This document shows positions 39,378 to 51,944 of a DNA stretch of 64,000 nucleotides, piece after piece (position 1 is the stretch's first letter; every line of letters starts with the position of its first letter). The notes under the pieces were generated by a model that did no database searches, was not told the DNA's origin, and saw only the letters and a program-made list of their open reading frames with translations. The stretch comes from Numida meleagris (Eukaryota > Chordata > Aves > Galliformes > Numididae). Where the stretch lies: NCBI RefSeq assembly GCF_002078875.1, contig NC_034410.1:98954871-99018870 (forward strand). The letters run 5' to 3'. A program made the position numbers and the translations under genes.

Positions 39378-40272
39378 NNNNNNNNNNNNNNNNNNNNNNN
39401 NNNNNNNNNNNNNNNNNNNNNNNNNNNNNNNNNNNNNNNNNNNNNNNNNNNNNNNNNNNNNNNNNNNNNNNNNNNNNNNNNNNNNNNNNNNNNNNNNNNN
39501 NNNNNNNNNNNNNNNNNNNNNNNNNNNNNNNNNNNNNNNNNNNNNNNNNNNNNNNNNNNNNNNNNNNNNNNNNNNNNNNNNNNNNNNNNNNNNNNNNNNN
39601 NNNNNNNNNNNNNNNNNNNNNNNNNNNNNNNNNNNNNNNNNNNNNNNNNNNNNNNNNNNNNNNNNNNNNNNNNNNNNNNNNNNNNNNNNNNNNNNNNNNN
39701 NNNNNNNNNNNNNNNNNNNNNNNNNNNNNNNNNNNNNNNNNNNNNNNNNNNNNNNNNNNNNNNNNNNNNNNNNNNNNNNNNNNNNNNNNNNNNNNNNNNN
39801 NNNNNNNNNNNNNNNNNNNNNNNNNNNNNNNNNNNNNNNNNNNNNNNNNNNNNNNNNNNNNNNNNNNNNNNNNNNNNNNNNNNNNNNNNNNNNNNNNNNN
39901 NNNNNNNNNNNNNNNNNNNNNNNNNNNNNNNNNNNNNNNNNNNNNNNNNNNNNNNNNNNNNNNNNNNNNNNNNNNNNNNNNNNNNNNNNNNNNNNNNNNN
40001 NNNNNNNNNNNNNNNNNNNNNNNNNNNNNNNNNNNNNNNNNNNNNNNNNNNNNNNNNNNNNNNNNNNNNNNNNNNNNNNNNNNNNNNNNNNNNNNNNNNN
40101 NNNNNNNNNNNNNNNNNNNNNNNNNNNNNNNNNNNNNNNNNNNNNNNNNNNNNNNNNNNNNNNNNNNNNNNNNNNNNNNNNNNNNNNNNNNNNNNNNNNN
40201 NNNNNNNNNNNNNNNNNNNNNNNNNNNNNNNNNNNNNNNNNNNNNNNNNNNNNNNNNNNNNNNNNNNNNNNN
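39378..40272. other. assembly gap (895 N)
   Basis: Unknown bases inside the CpG island, directly after a T-run and a GGTTT repeat. GC-rich promoters and first exons of birds are often missing from assemblies, so the gap may hide an exon. Open frames that cross the Ns are artefacts. Confidence 0.99.
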
Positions 40273-40826
40273 CCCCCTCCCCGGACTGTGAGGCAGAGGT
40301 TGCCGCTGCCGTGCTCCTGAGTGCTTGCCACCTCAGCCTGTGAGTGTGGGGGAGTGCCGAGCGAAAGGTTGCGCGGGATGAAGGTTGCTATTAATCGCCG
40401 GGTGCGCGGAGGGGAGAGAGCTCTTTTCGCTTCGGCAGGGAACCCGTGCGTTATTAATTAGCACTGGCGAGTGGCAACGGAGCACCAGCCCTACACCGAT
40501 TCCCCCCCAGTCCACCGTTTGCTGCATCATTCAACAGAGTAATTTCTAGCTGGCCTCGAGTCGTGGGGCTTCTATCCCACTACCCCTTCGGCGGGGATTT
40601 TGGCAGCCGCCGGGGGTAGAGTCGATAGGGGCGATCCCCCGCCTGGTCCCGGAGAAGGAGTGAGGCGAGGGCAGGCAGCGCTGCCGGGACCCGCGGGGTG
40701 CGGGGTCCGTACCCCCAGGGCCCCCGGGCGCCGGACGGGCTGCACAACTACTTGTCGCCTGTTGTTGCGGCCAGGTTTGTCCCGCGTCCTTCCTTGGCAG
40801 AAGAAGAGAAGCACGGTGAATTTTTG

Positions 40827-40889
40827 CCCCCCTCCCCCCTTTTCTTTTTTTTTTTTCCTTCCTCTCTTCTCTCCCCCCCTCCCTCTCCT
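40827..40889. repeat. polypyrimidine tract in CpG island
   Basis: About 60 bases of nearly pure C and T, with C5-C7 runs at both ends and a T-run in the middle. The minus strand is G-rich, with runs of six to seven G, and might form quadruplex or triplex structures. It lies in the presumed promoter or 5' transcribed region. Confidence 0.8.
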
Positions 40890-42290
40890 AGCCAAGCCGA
40901 GAGGCGGTGCTGTGGGGGGCAGCCCCGGCCAAAGAACCGCGGGGCTAGCCCGAAGCCGGGCCGTAGCGGCGGCAAGCCGGGCTTCCATTCACCGGGCTCT
41001 CTCCATGTCGAGAAGGGGAAGGGATGCGGGCGGCGTGGAGAAGCCCGCGATGCCCGGCTGCCTCCGTGGGAATGGCGGGGAGGAGAAAGAGAGTCGGCCT
41101 TACGGCTGGGCCGCTGCCGTACCTCAGCCGGCGCTCCCGAGGCGCCGGGGAGCCCAGTGGGTGCTTAGCGCTGAGCCAGCGGCCCGCGGAGGTACCAAGG
41201 CTCAGGTGTGGGCGTTTAGCGGCCGAGAGAGGCGGTGACAGCAGCGGCAGCCGCCCGGGAGGGTTTAAAGCGCTCCCTGGGGGAGCCCCGGCCCCTCTGG
41301 CCGCTGCTCTCCGTGTGCTGAGGTGGGAGTGTGGGGACAGGGACACGAGCAGCCCCGCTCTCCTCCGTCCCTCTGGGAAACGAGGCGTTTAGCAAGGTCC
41401 GTTACATAATTGCGTCTTTTTTGATGTCGTTTTTATTACAGTCGGCTCGGGATGCCGGCAAGGAAACTGTTGTAGCGTGCCCGTTTCTGCAGCAGGCTGA
41501 TGTTCGTGCGGGAGCTGGGAGAGAATTTATGGAGTGATTAATATTTAATAGGAAGTACTTTAGTATCGCACATGATTGATTTCGGGTAATCCCATTTCAT
41601 TCAGGTTGTTTTGTACACCTGTCAGAGATATGTAAACACAGTGTTAAAGACAGCAAAAAAAGAAAAAGAAAAAAAAACAGAAAATAGTAATAGAAGTGAA
41701 AATGGTGAAAAATGTTGCTCATCTGTGAAATTAATTATATGAAAGAGTTGTTTAACCTTTTAGCCTACTTATAAACACAAGGTAGGTGTTCTGGTAGGCA
41801 TGGCGTGTACTCAGCTGGTTATGTTGGATTGTAGTTCAATATTAATGCACCTTTAAAAAGGCAATGCTAATTTGAACTTGTGTGGGGGGTCCAGTGCAGG
41901 CACTTCAGGTACTTCTCCCTTTCTGGAATGGGTTTGATTGGTGTTCCCTGATCCAAATAATCACAACGGATCCAAAAGTCCAAGTGATATTCTGAGCTTT
42001 ATTGATCATAATAATAATTATGAGACTTTTTTAATGCTGACAACACAGTTCCTTATTTTCTTTTGCGTAGCCTACTTTTCTGTGTGATCACATTTATTTC
42101 AGAACTATTGAAAGTAGATATTGCAAGCTAATGAAAATGCATGGGAGCAACATGCCCTGTTAATTAGGGAGGTCACCCAACATTTTCACAATGAAGGGTA
42201 CAAGAGTGTTGCATTGTATGTATCCTCCTGAACTAAAGTTGTCTTTCTCACCAGAGCTACCTCCATTGAATATATGTGCTTAGTAGAAGC

Positions 42291-42425
42291 TTATTCTGGT
42301 CTGTTTCTTAGGGAGTTAATGCTTGCATGCATATCAATATGATCTCTGTTAGGTATTGCCACGCTGTCCTTCCTGTAGAGGTAGGCGGTGCCTCCCAGTG
42401 TAACCTTAGCTAGCGGTGTTGCCAC
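42291..42425 (-). other. candidate terminal coding exon, unknown protein
   Basis: On the minus strand TTTTTGTATTTCCAG is followed in phase 0 by 44 codons and a TAA stop. The peptide begins VATPLAKVTLGGTAYLYRKD and ends INSLRNRPE. The first 26 codons are rich in third-position G and C, unlike the AT-rich surroundings, which is a coding-like trait. A minus-strand AATAAA occurs about 290 bases downstream (41998-42003). I do not recognise the protein, and the exon would belong to a gene whose other exons I cannot locate. Confidence 0.22.
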
Positions 42426-43414
42426 CTGGAAATACAAAAAGTACAGCATGAATAATGAATAACCTAGTAAAATCCAGAGTTGCTCCCGTTCCACAAAGCA
42501 GTAGTAAGGAGCCTTCGCGCAGTGTTCTCATTTTGTTGCAGTTCTCACTCCTGGTTCATCCCAGCCAGTAACTCAAGTTTTCACCCAAGCTGTAGAAGCT
42601 AGGCACAATGCTCTCAAATGGGCATTGCCGTTTTAAGAAGATGGAGCTCAAGGCGCTGGAGCATGAGATAGTTTATTCAGCCCTTAATCTCTGTAACAAA
42701 ACTTAATTTTTACATCCTCTGTTGTATTATCTCTCAAGATTTAAGAAGGCTCTTTTTGTCGGGAGCACAGAATTAATATTTGTTCTCCTCTTACTCCAAA
42801 TTTTGCACTCATGCACGAAGCTCATCCAAAGAAACCTGAAAAAGGGATCTCCATGGTAACAAGAGAGAGAAATTTTTTTTTCCTCCCTCACCATAGGTCA
42901 GGATGAGACGCCTACCCATTCGTTAACTTGTAGCAGCATTCATTGGCACCTTCCTCTTTGTGGTGGATTTGTCTGCTGGTGTGTGCTTTTACTGTTGGCT
43001 CCTGCTCCCAGAGCATGGCTCTTGAGAATGGTGTTACACCAGCTGAGCACAGTCCCTGTGTCTCCCCCACTCTCATCCTTCCCTTCCTCATCCTTCAGGC
43101 TTCCCATGCCTATATGATTTGGTTATGAAATTTGAGGAAATAACCTGTTTTCACAATGAAGTTTTTGACTTGAAGACCTGTTTTGGCTCTTGCTGTGTGT
43201 AAGGCACAACCTTGCTTCTAAGTCAGTCTCAGAAAGAAGGGTGGTCATTTCCTTTCTGTCTCTTTTATTTGTCTGCGTTCTTTTTTGAACAGAGTTTTTC
43301 TCCCCTGGTGTCTGCGGAGGTTTTGTGGCAGCAAATCCTACCGGGCATTAGCATTATTTGGGAGATATGTGATACAAAGTTTCCTGCATGTGTGGAAATG
43401 TTCATGATAAAAAA

Positions 43415-43426
43415 TATATATATATT
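43415..43426. repeat. short (TA)n run
   Basis: Six TA-type units, a minor microsatellite. Confidence 0.6.
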
Positions 43427-44494
43427 GATTTTGCACTGACTCTTTATTACTGATATATGAGAGAACACTGCTTTCTATGGTAATTTTTAGGTGAGGTGCA
43501 GCTGTTCATTTTTATTGTTTTTCTATTAATTTATTTCTATTTTATGTTATTTGAAGAATAGTCTGCATATGCTGTGTCTCAGTCCAAGATAAGATGAAGT
43601 GAATACTTTCTGACAACAGGAGCATCAGGAATAGACAGTTATAACTTTCACTAAAGAATAGAGCATATTTTCTGTTCTCCTGTATTCAGTTATTGTAGCT
43701 AAGATCTCATGAGAGGGTACCAAATGACTTTTTAAATGGTTCCCTTAGGCTGCTGAGGCACCAGGTCTCTCTGGGCATATTTCCAGTTCTTTTGCCTTTC
43801 CCAGTGACATAGCTTGGGATAATTTGAAAACAACTATCTTAATATAAGACAGCAGACATCATTTGTTGCTGGGCAGTATGTCATTTGTGACTGTAATTGG
43901 AAGACAGATGCTAATGCTGATTTTAGCCTTCTTAACTTGTCTTGTTGGCAGATTGTCTACAGAAACACTTTATCGTGCTTTGAAATCATGCAGTATATTT
44001 CTACCTTTCTGTATCCCTGTTTCTGAAAGAATTGCCTATGCTATTTGAGAGCTAGTATGTTTATAATCTGGCTTGCGTGTAAATCTGACATAATGCATAT
44101 TTTCAATGTCTTCTACTAGACGAAAATCATTTTGTAAGAGTGGTCTGTGTAGCTTTTTCCTTTAATCTTTGTATACAAGAAACTTTCGTTACCTTTCCAC
44201 ATCACAGTTTGTCCCTGTATTGGTAGTATTTCAGTGGCTATCATTCAGCTCATTCACTTTACTTTTGAAGATTTTAAATAGCCAGAGGTTTTTCATCTTC
44301 TGATTTTTATTTTTTTCTATGCCAAAGAAAGTAGGAATTTGGGGAATGGACTTCTAACATCATGAAGGAAATGTACAATTATAGGTAGTTAGATCCAGGT
44401 TTTTAAACTCAGTGTTTTAGGTGGCAAAAATGTGTGACCAACTCATAGCCAAAAATCTCAACAGTGACAGCCAATGTGTTGGATCTAGAACGAG

Positions 44495-44550
44495 GGTTTG
44501 GGTTGTTTGGTTTGTTTGTTTGTGGTGTTTTTTGTTTGTTTGTTTGTTTT
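44495..44550. repeat. (TTTG)n-like simple repeat
   Basis: Imperfect GTTT units interrupted by a GGTG patch. On the minus strand it reads as CAAA units, which give low-complexity lysine, asparagine and threonine frames of no significance. Confidence 0.75.
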
Positions 44551-45553
44551 GGGGGTGGTGTTAGCTTTGTGGGCTTAGTGGAGGTTGCAATAACTTGTGT
44601 TGATTTGTAACACCTTACAGGTTTCAACTTCTTAACACTCTGATCTGTCAGTGTAGTAACTGATGAATCTTGAGTTTTCCTTTATTTTGTGAAAAGGAGG
44701 GGTTAAAGTATTAGGGATGCCCAAAACATTACTGTAAGAATTGTAATAAATTTCAATTTCATGCTCCACGCATAAATTGTACCTGAAGATAACCGTTTTT
44801 CAAGGGATATGTTGATAGAATGAAAACAGATTTTTTAAAATAAAAAACAGTGGAACTTTTCCAGCCAGCTTCCTGAGTGTTACTTGTGTTGCTAATTCCA
44901 TACTTGTAGATGCATTCATGTGGTGTGTCTGTTTAATTTCACAGACGAAACATGATAATGTATCTACCAGACTGGAGGACAGTAACTGTAAGAGACAATT
45001 GTAGTTATGAGTACCTTTGTCATCATAACATCAGTTCTAGTGATGTTCATACTGTGTTGAAAGTCAGCACTGAAAATTAGTCACTTGCTACTGTCTTTCT
45101 GTATATTTTTAGTCCTTTCATCAGCAATAAAATAAAGAGAAGGAGATGAAACCCAGGTCTCTGGATTCTGCTAGTGGTCTCAGTGGTATCTTTCCATGCA
45201 TAGACAGGCACTGGTTGTCTTTCTCCAACAGAAGTATTGAAAACCAACATGTTCCAGGGACGTGCAATGTCTCAGAGTGTCCACAGTACACAAGAATCTT
45301 CATTTCCTTTCCGTCCCATGGTTGAAAGAATTTCAGGGTACTTGCAGTATACCACTCACGTAGGGTGAGCTTGGTTTAGTGGATTGTATGAAAATGCAGC
45401 TCCTGATTTCTCAGGTGGTAGAACTCTATTGGTACAAACCTTTCACAAGGATATCAAAGGAGATTCCTTTTTCTCTTCATTTTGCATCTTCTGCCTTTCT
45501 ATTCATCAGGCATAATGCTCAGGCATGGTTTAGTTCCCTTTTTTTTTTTTTTT

Positions 45554-45593
45554 NNNNNNNNNNNNNNNNNNNNNNNNNNNNNNNNNNNNNNNN
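45554..45593. other. assembly gap (40 N)
   Basis: A short gap directly after a run of at least 14 T. It probably marks a homopolymer read failure. Confidence 0.99.
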
Positions 45594-46151
45594 GTTGGGC
45601 AGGGGAGGAGGGCAGTCCTTTAGAATCTTGGAATTTCCATTCCAGGATCCTACTTGGTGGCAGAACATCTACCTAACTGTTCCTTCTAACAGATGTTTTC
45701 ATTTTAGAGGAGTGCTTGTTGTTGAATTTATGTGTAGTTTTGTAAACATTATCGATGAATACTCAAATGTAGCTTTTCAGTAGCAAGTGGGTGTCAAACT
45801 GGAATAAACAGGAAAAAATCACTCCAGCAATGACTGAAAGAGGTAGAATTACATGGATTCATCTGAATTTACAGCTGCTTTCTACAAATTAATTGTTTTG
45901 ACATCATGATGCTTGCAATATTTATTTAGAAAAAATGAAAGTTAATTCTGTACATGAAAGAACTTTGCAGCCATAAAATGTAATACTTATTTGAATGCTT
46001 TTCAGAGGAAAATGTTCCTAAATACCTAGGTGTATTGGTTTACAGAACTCAGAATAATAAGTGTGATCATTGTATATGGGTCATTTACTACTAACAGTGG
46101 AATACTGCTAACAACTATGAGACTGGTGGTACATTGAAAACTAAGGTGTAT

Positions 46152-47712
46152 ATAGAATCATTAGAATTGGAAGGGACCTTTAAAGGTCATCTAGTCCAAC
46201 TCACTTGCAATGAACAGGGAGATGCACAGCTAGATCAGGTTGTCCAGGGCCTGATCCAGCCTAACCTTGAAAGTCTCCAGGGATCAACCACTTCTCTGGC
46301 CAACCTGTTCCAGTGCCTCACCATGCTCACTGTACAAGACTTTTTCCTTACATCCAGCCTAAATCTACCCTCTTTGAGCTTGAAGCCATTTCCCCTTGTT
46401 TTGTCACCACAGACTCTGCCAAAGAGTCTTTCCCCTTCTTTCCTGTAGCTCGCCTTTAGATGCCAATAGGATGCCAACAGGTCACCTCGCAGCCTTCTCT
46501 TCTCCAGGCTCTCTCAGCCTGTCCTTGTAGGGCAGGTGTTCCATCCTTTGCATCATTTTTGTGGCCCTTCCCTGGATGTGCTCCAACAGGTCTATGTCTC
46601 TCCTGTACTGAGGACTCCACATCTGGACACAGTACACAAGGTGAAGCCTCACCAGTGCAGAGCAGAGGGGCAGGATCACCTCCCTTGACCTGCTGACCAT
46701 GCTTCTTTTGGTGCAGCCCAGGATATGGTTGGCTTTCTGGGCTGTGAGGGCATGTTGCTGGCTCATGTCCAGCTTCCCATCCACCAGTACCCCCAGGTCT
46801 TTTTTGGCAGGGCTGTGCTGAATCTTTTCATCTCCCAGCTTGTATTGGTAGTGAGGGTTGCCTCAACCCATGTGCAGAATCTTGCAGTTGGATTTGCTGA
46901 ACCTCATGAGGTTCACCTGGCCCCTCTACTCAAGCCTGTCTAGGTCCCTCTCAGTGACATCCTGTCCCTCTGGTCTGTCAGCCACAGTCCACAGCTTGGT
47001 GTCATCAGCAAACTTGCTGAGGGTGCACTGGACTCCACTGTCAATGTCATTGATGAAGCTATTAAAGAGTAATGGTTCCAGCACTGGCCGCTGGGGGACA
47101 CCACTCATCACCGATCTCCATCCAGACGTGGAGCCATTGACCACCACTCTCTGGACTCGATCCTGAAGCCAGTTCTTTGTCCATTGAACAGTCCACCCGT
47201 CAAATCCACATCTTTCCAGTTTGGAGAGAAGGATGTTGTGGGGTACAGTGTAAAAGGCCTTACTGAAGTCAAGATAGATGACATCAGTGGCTCTTCGCTT
47301 GTCCATTGATGCAGTGACACCATCATAAAAAGCCCCTAGGTTGATCAAGCAGGACTTGCTTTTGCTGAAGCCATGCTGCTTCTCCTGTATCACCTCCCTG
47401 CCTTCCATGTGCCTTAGCATAGCTTCCAGGAGGATCAGTTCCATGATTTTTCCTGGCACAGAGGTGACACTGACAGGTTGGTAGTTCCTGGGGTCATCCT
47501 TTTTACCCTTCTTAAAAATGGATGTGATGTAGTCTTTTTTCCAGTCACCAGGGACTTCAGCTGACTGCCATGGCTTTTCTAGTATCATTGAGAGTGGCTT
47601 GGTGACTACATCTGCCAATGCCCTTAGGACTCTGGGATGCCTCTCATTGGGACCCATAGACTCGTGGGTGTTCAGGTTACTCAGGTGGATCTTCACTTAC
47701 AGTGGGAGGGAT
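46152..47712 (-). mobile_element. CR1 LINE, 5'-truncated, with reverse-transcriptase remnant
   Basis: This is the longest CR1 copy in the window, about 1.56 kb, on the minus strand. The plus strand starts with the complement of the CR1 terminus (ATAGAATCATTAGAATTGGA). Reading leftwards it covers part of ORF2: the reverse-transcriptase domain (47696-46926), the region after it (about 46784-46482) and the C-terminus plus 3' UTR (about 46477-46152). The element is cut off at about 47712, so ORF1, the endonuclease and the start of the reverse transcriptase are missing. At least two frame breaks separate the ORF2 pieces. Confidence 0.95.
46926..47696 (-). pseudogene. CR1 ORF2 reverse-transcriptase fragment
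   Basis: About 256 codons are uninterrupted on the minus strand and encode part of the CR1 reverse transcriptase, which copies element RNA into DNA at a nicked target. Landmarks are [12 protein letters not shown] near the start, [18 protein letters not shown] (the first catalytic block, with an LDFSKAF core), SGVPQRP (the usual glycine of the GVPQG block is changed) and [10 protein letters not shown] near the end (FADD catalytic motif intact). The frame then stops after DLDRLE, and the downstream ORF2 parts lie in other frames. The 5' half of ORF2 is absent, so the product is not functional. Confidence 0.88.
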
Positions 47713-50083
47713 GTTGCTTCCCCAGTATGTATCACTTTATGAAATGAAAAACTCTAGAAGAAAATACACAGTGATACAGAATTTGGAAAGCACTGCTACT
47801 TGCAGTGAAAAATATGAATTTCTTTTGTTTTTTTCTTTTTGTTTTGGAAAATAAAATAATGTTGCAGCAAATGTTCAAGAGATTGGTTATCTATTTAGTC
47901 AAGTGGAGTTACAAACTGAAGATGAAACCTACTTTCTTACATATTTAGGTCTCAACCTGTCTTGGGAAAGGGACTGATGCAGGGAGTTTTCCCTCTAAAA
48001 TAAATAAATAACCCCACCCTGCAAGTGTTCAAAACAAGTCACTGATCTTTTATTTCAGAAAGCAATGTCTGCTTTTAATTCCTGAGATGTTACAAGCTCA
48101 TTTATGTGAAAACAATGGTTACCACTTCCACTTCAGGATTGTTTTGTTTTCTCATTTGTTTATAAAAGCACTTGAAAACTTATCATATATCTGTTAGAAT
48201 GCCCATGTGATGTGTCATTTACAGAATTGAAGTGGCATGGTGGTTTAAGAGCAGTTCATTTTACATAGGGTAGAAGTGAAAGTTGAATGTACAAGTTACC
48301 ACTTATCATTTTCTTCAAATATGTAAATATATGTGGTGTTACTTACATAGATTGTGTGTGGTCTGCCTTGTGGAATACTTGTATGGTGTTTTACATCTCT
48401 ATAGCCAATGCATGATATAAATTTACCCACTGAGAGCTTCATGCTATATTTTCAAGAGAGAGTTCTATGGGAGAATTGTATATGAACAAAGGTACTTATG
48501 CATGAAAAGGATCATTGGTTTGCTGTGCCGTATGCTAATAATTACTCAGTTAAGGGACAAAACCAACAGCAGCAAGCCTGTGAGACCTCTTAAACATCAC
48601 AAATAATATAATAAGATCAGTCAAAGGAATGCTTACTATTCAATGCATATGGTTAAGTTGTTGCATTCTGGTTGTCTTCAATATAAAACATCTTTAGAAA
48701 TCAAGACTTGAGCAGAGAGGAGAGTGAGGGCTAAAGGAATACTTTGCACATTTTAAAAACGAATCTTAATAGTTATCACTGGTAGACTAAGACAAAATAT
48801 AAGTAAACCTCAGTCCTGTTTTTACACATTTTTGTGAATAAAAATTCCACCATTAGTGATGAGGCCCTAAGTACATGGAAAAGCTTAAGATAAGGAAACT
48901 TGACCAAAGTATTTGAATATTGCCACTTGCAAGAAAGATATTTTGTGAAGTACTTTTAAAATCAATGTCACATACTGCAAAATAGTGAGTCTACCTTCTA
49001 GAGGATGTTTCTGACAAACCAAGTCAAAATATGAGAGCGTACGGAAGTTCTTGACCTGATCTTTTCGTCTTTCCCCTGACTCATATTTCAAATGTGAACT
49101 GCAGGAGTGGGGTGCTTGCCTTGTGAAAAGCTCTATGAGGTTTTAATGTTGAGCAGAAGTTGATCAGGGCTGTATTAGAAACTTTTCCTGAGAAGAAATG
49201 TTGGAATGTGGTGGCAGCTTTTCTGTGTTATGCCTGTAGAGCACTTCTGAAGGCATATATTTGCTAAGGGATGAAATGAGGATAGTGGCATTCCTATGGG
49301 ACCTAAGGGAAATTTAGTTACATCGTGTTCCTTCATTCTAAAGTTGTAGCGCTCGCATGACAAAGCTTAGCAAAGCATGGCAGGTGAAAGAGGAAGGTTC
49401 ATCTTGGTGCCAATTTCAGGGTTTTTTTGAGCTAAAAGAAGAAATTATATGCACAATGAGAAGAAAATTGGGGACTTCTGAATACTCAGATTTCTGGTAG
49501 ACTTTGTACAGCTGTAAAAGTTCTTAATTTGCTTTTTTGCTTTTCAACTAATCCGTAGTTCCCTACCTGAATTGCTCTAGGACTAAAGAAAAGAGCGTGC
49601 AGCTTTGACTGATCTGTGTGGGACAGATCCCTGATAAAGGAAGCAGTGCTTGAAACTAAAATTACTGCAGGAAAGCCTGTTTTTTTTTTTCTTTCACTAA
49701 ATTTGTGTTAAGTGAAAACAATTAATAGATTGGGTGTGGATTTTGACTTTGTTCATCTGTGGTATTATCTTTCTTGATTTTAATATATGAAACTGGCAAA
49801 ATACATTGATTGTTTGATGTGTAGTTAATTAATGATGTGATCCACCAGATCTAGTTTGGTCATTCTCTTGTGTTACATATCCAAAGTGTACAGAGTCCCT
49901 GACGCCGACTTAGGCATTGGTTTGAACAATTGCTGAACGAAGCATTGTCCCAATTTTGTGTTGTTTTTTTTATATTTTTTTATTATTTTAATCCTTTTCA
50001 TTCAAAACTGAATGTAATGTTGCTTCCAGTGTTGTGGCCAGATATTAATTTTGTGCTGCTGTATAATCTGTATTATTTCAGCC

Positions 50084-50100
50084 TTTTTTTTTTTTTTTTT
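50084..50100. repeat. poly(T) run
   Basis: Seventeen T in a row, with no associated element recognised. Confidence 0.8.
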
Positions 50101-51944
50101 GCCTTAAGATTTACTCTAACAATGGTGGTTTGTACTCATTTTCCATATCCAGTTTACGGTGGCTACTGGCCATGGTTTAGTAACATGCGTGATAAATGTG
50201 GGCTATCTCTCAAAGCTTATATATGCTTTGAATTTATATTTAAGTCAGGATTAATCTTTTGAGAGGAATTTTATTCCTCAACCACAGGGAGTTTGAAGTG
50301 ATTTCCCTTTAAATTCCCTCATTCTTGATACTAGTTTCTCCTTGCTCCTTGGGAACTCCTCAGTGGTGTAGAAAAGGCTGAGAAGAAGCTGAGATTAGCT
50401 CTTCTGGCACTTGGGGCAATTTAAGGTTTATGTTTTTCTTTCTAGTGGATCAGTGAGGACCTGAAGGAGGAATGGTCAATTCCCCTGGAAGAGAGCACCC
50501 ATCTCTCACACCTCAAGGCTGAATCTGCTGCTTTTAATTCCACTGGATGACCTTGAAAACAAGAATTTATAGATCTGCTAACTCAAATAAGTAGTGAATT
50601 CTGCAAACTCTGTGTCAGATCTATAGTGTATACTCAGATTAGTTACCTGCATGCAGTAGGTATGCTTAGTCCATTTCACAAGAAGAAATGACTTGATATA
50701 TTATTTTTTTCTACATTTTTTGTGTAATCACCGTAACTGTCCAGAGTTCTTGGATACCAGCAGCACACTGTACTCTCATAATTTTGTTTTTACTGAACAG
50801 CACTTTAGCCATTATAAAGGAAACAGTATTTTTAAACAGTTTACACTAGGTAGATGTGTGCCCTATACAGACTGTAAATAACCAATACGTTGTTTAGTAT
50901 ATCATGATGTATGGCTGAAAAAATACATAAAAATTGACAATAATAGAGCTCTGCCATCAGATGTAATACAATAAAGCTTCTTCCACTGCTAGCAGAGCTC
51001 AGTAATTTACTGCTACAATTTGATATCATGGATATGATTCATTCTGTTTTAGTGGATGTAAACAAATTTGTGTATTAAGTTTTATTCAAGTTGAATGTAT
51101 ATTTTATGTGATACTGAGATACCTGAAGCATTACAGAATAAAATGTTTACTTATGCTTTTTTTTCTAAATACATAAAATAAATCTTTCAGAGCACATACT
51201 ATTTGAACAATAATCAGCCAAATTTTAATTCAGCAGTAGAGTAAACAGGTCTTGATCCAACTGAACTTCAGTGACAAATCATCCATTGTTATTGTCTGGA
51301 GCCAAATCAGGCTCCTACATTAGATGCTGAAACTTTTCTGTTCTGTAACCCAAGTGCTCAATCGTTTTCCAGTTTGTTCATCTTTAGTATGCATTGTTCT
51401 AAGGTGAACTGCTTGCTGTGTGTTTTGTGGAAGACAAAGTTAAGACACAGTATTGCAAACGAATTGTTTAAATGGATTGATCAGTATGTGCACTGCACAT
51501 CTTATGTGTTTAAAATAGTTAATTAAGGAAAAAAATAATTTTGCTTTCCTCTTTGAATTTGCTGATTAGTCATGGATTGTTGCCCACAACTTTATGGAAA
51601 CTAATCGAGTAGTTCTTTCTTAATAGATTCCATTATTATCTTTGTAATGTACTAGCTTAAGTAAGGAAATTAATTCATTGGAGTCTCACTAGAACTAAGG
51701 TTGTGTATGTGCTGGAAAATTAAGTGTGGCAAATATATTAGCTGTTATTTTGATAAGCATTTTTTTAAGGGTTTATCTGGAGGTATTTTAAGCAGTAAGA
51801 TTAATTTTGTTGTATTTATTGCTGGGTCAAATACTTTTTGAAAGCAGGATGAAGTTAGTCATGCTTTTTTTAATACCTGTTTTTAAATAAATCTACTTGC
51901 GCATAATAAATGGGAAATTAATACAAAGATAATACTCTGTATTT

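Larger units (their letters stand above)
39000..41560. promoter_or_regulatory. CpG island, probable (bidirectional?) promoter
   Basis: Base composition switches abruptly from AT-rich to GC- and CpG-rich at about 39000 and back at about 41560. The block holds many CG dinucleotides and GC-box-like CCGCC/GGCGG strings, and there is no TATA box in an obvious position. This is how vertebrate housekeeping and developmental promoters look. An 895-base gap (39378-40272) removes its middle, where a first exon could lie. On the minus strand a frame open from the gap edge ends exactly at a SK|GTGTAA donor (38979), a possible first-exon end. On the plus strand there are donor-like GAG|GTGGGA near 41320 and an acceptor-like TTTTTATTACAG at about 41441. 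Long open frames here are expected from GC-richness and are not claimed as genes. Confidence 0.82.
41561..46151. other. AT-rich non-coding DNA right of the island
   Basis: Apart from a possible minus-strand terminal exon (42291-42425), no gene is supported. The block holds a TA run (43415-43426), a TTTG-type repeat (44495-44550) and a 40-base gap (45554-45593). A plus-strand frame from 42943 begins with a non-ATG codon and resembles a signal peptide only superficially. Confidence 0.55.

Noticed and set aside
38973..40343. Very long open frames on both strands through the CpG island
   Set aside because: They owe their length to the 895 unknown bases, which contain no stops by construction. 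Only the short real flanks carry information.
40572..41392. Several overlapping 120-210-codon frames on both strands
   Set aside because: GC-rich DNA has few stop codons. The frames overlap in several phases with Arg/Pro/Ala/Gly-rich composition and no recognisable domain.
42943..43128. Signal-peptide-like plus-strand frame
   Set aside because: It lacks an ATG at the apparent start, has no downstream exon, and the hydrophobic run is short and unremarkable.
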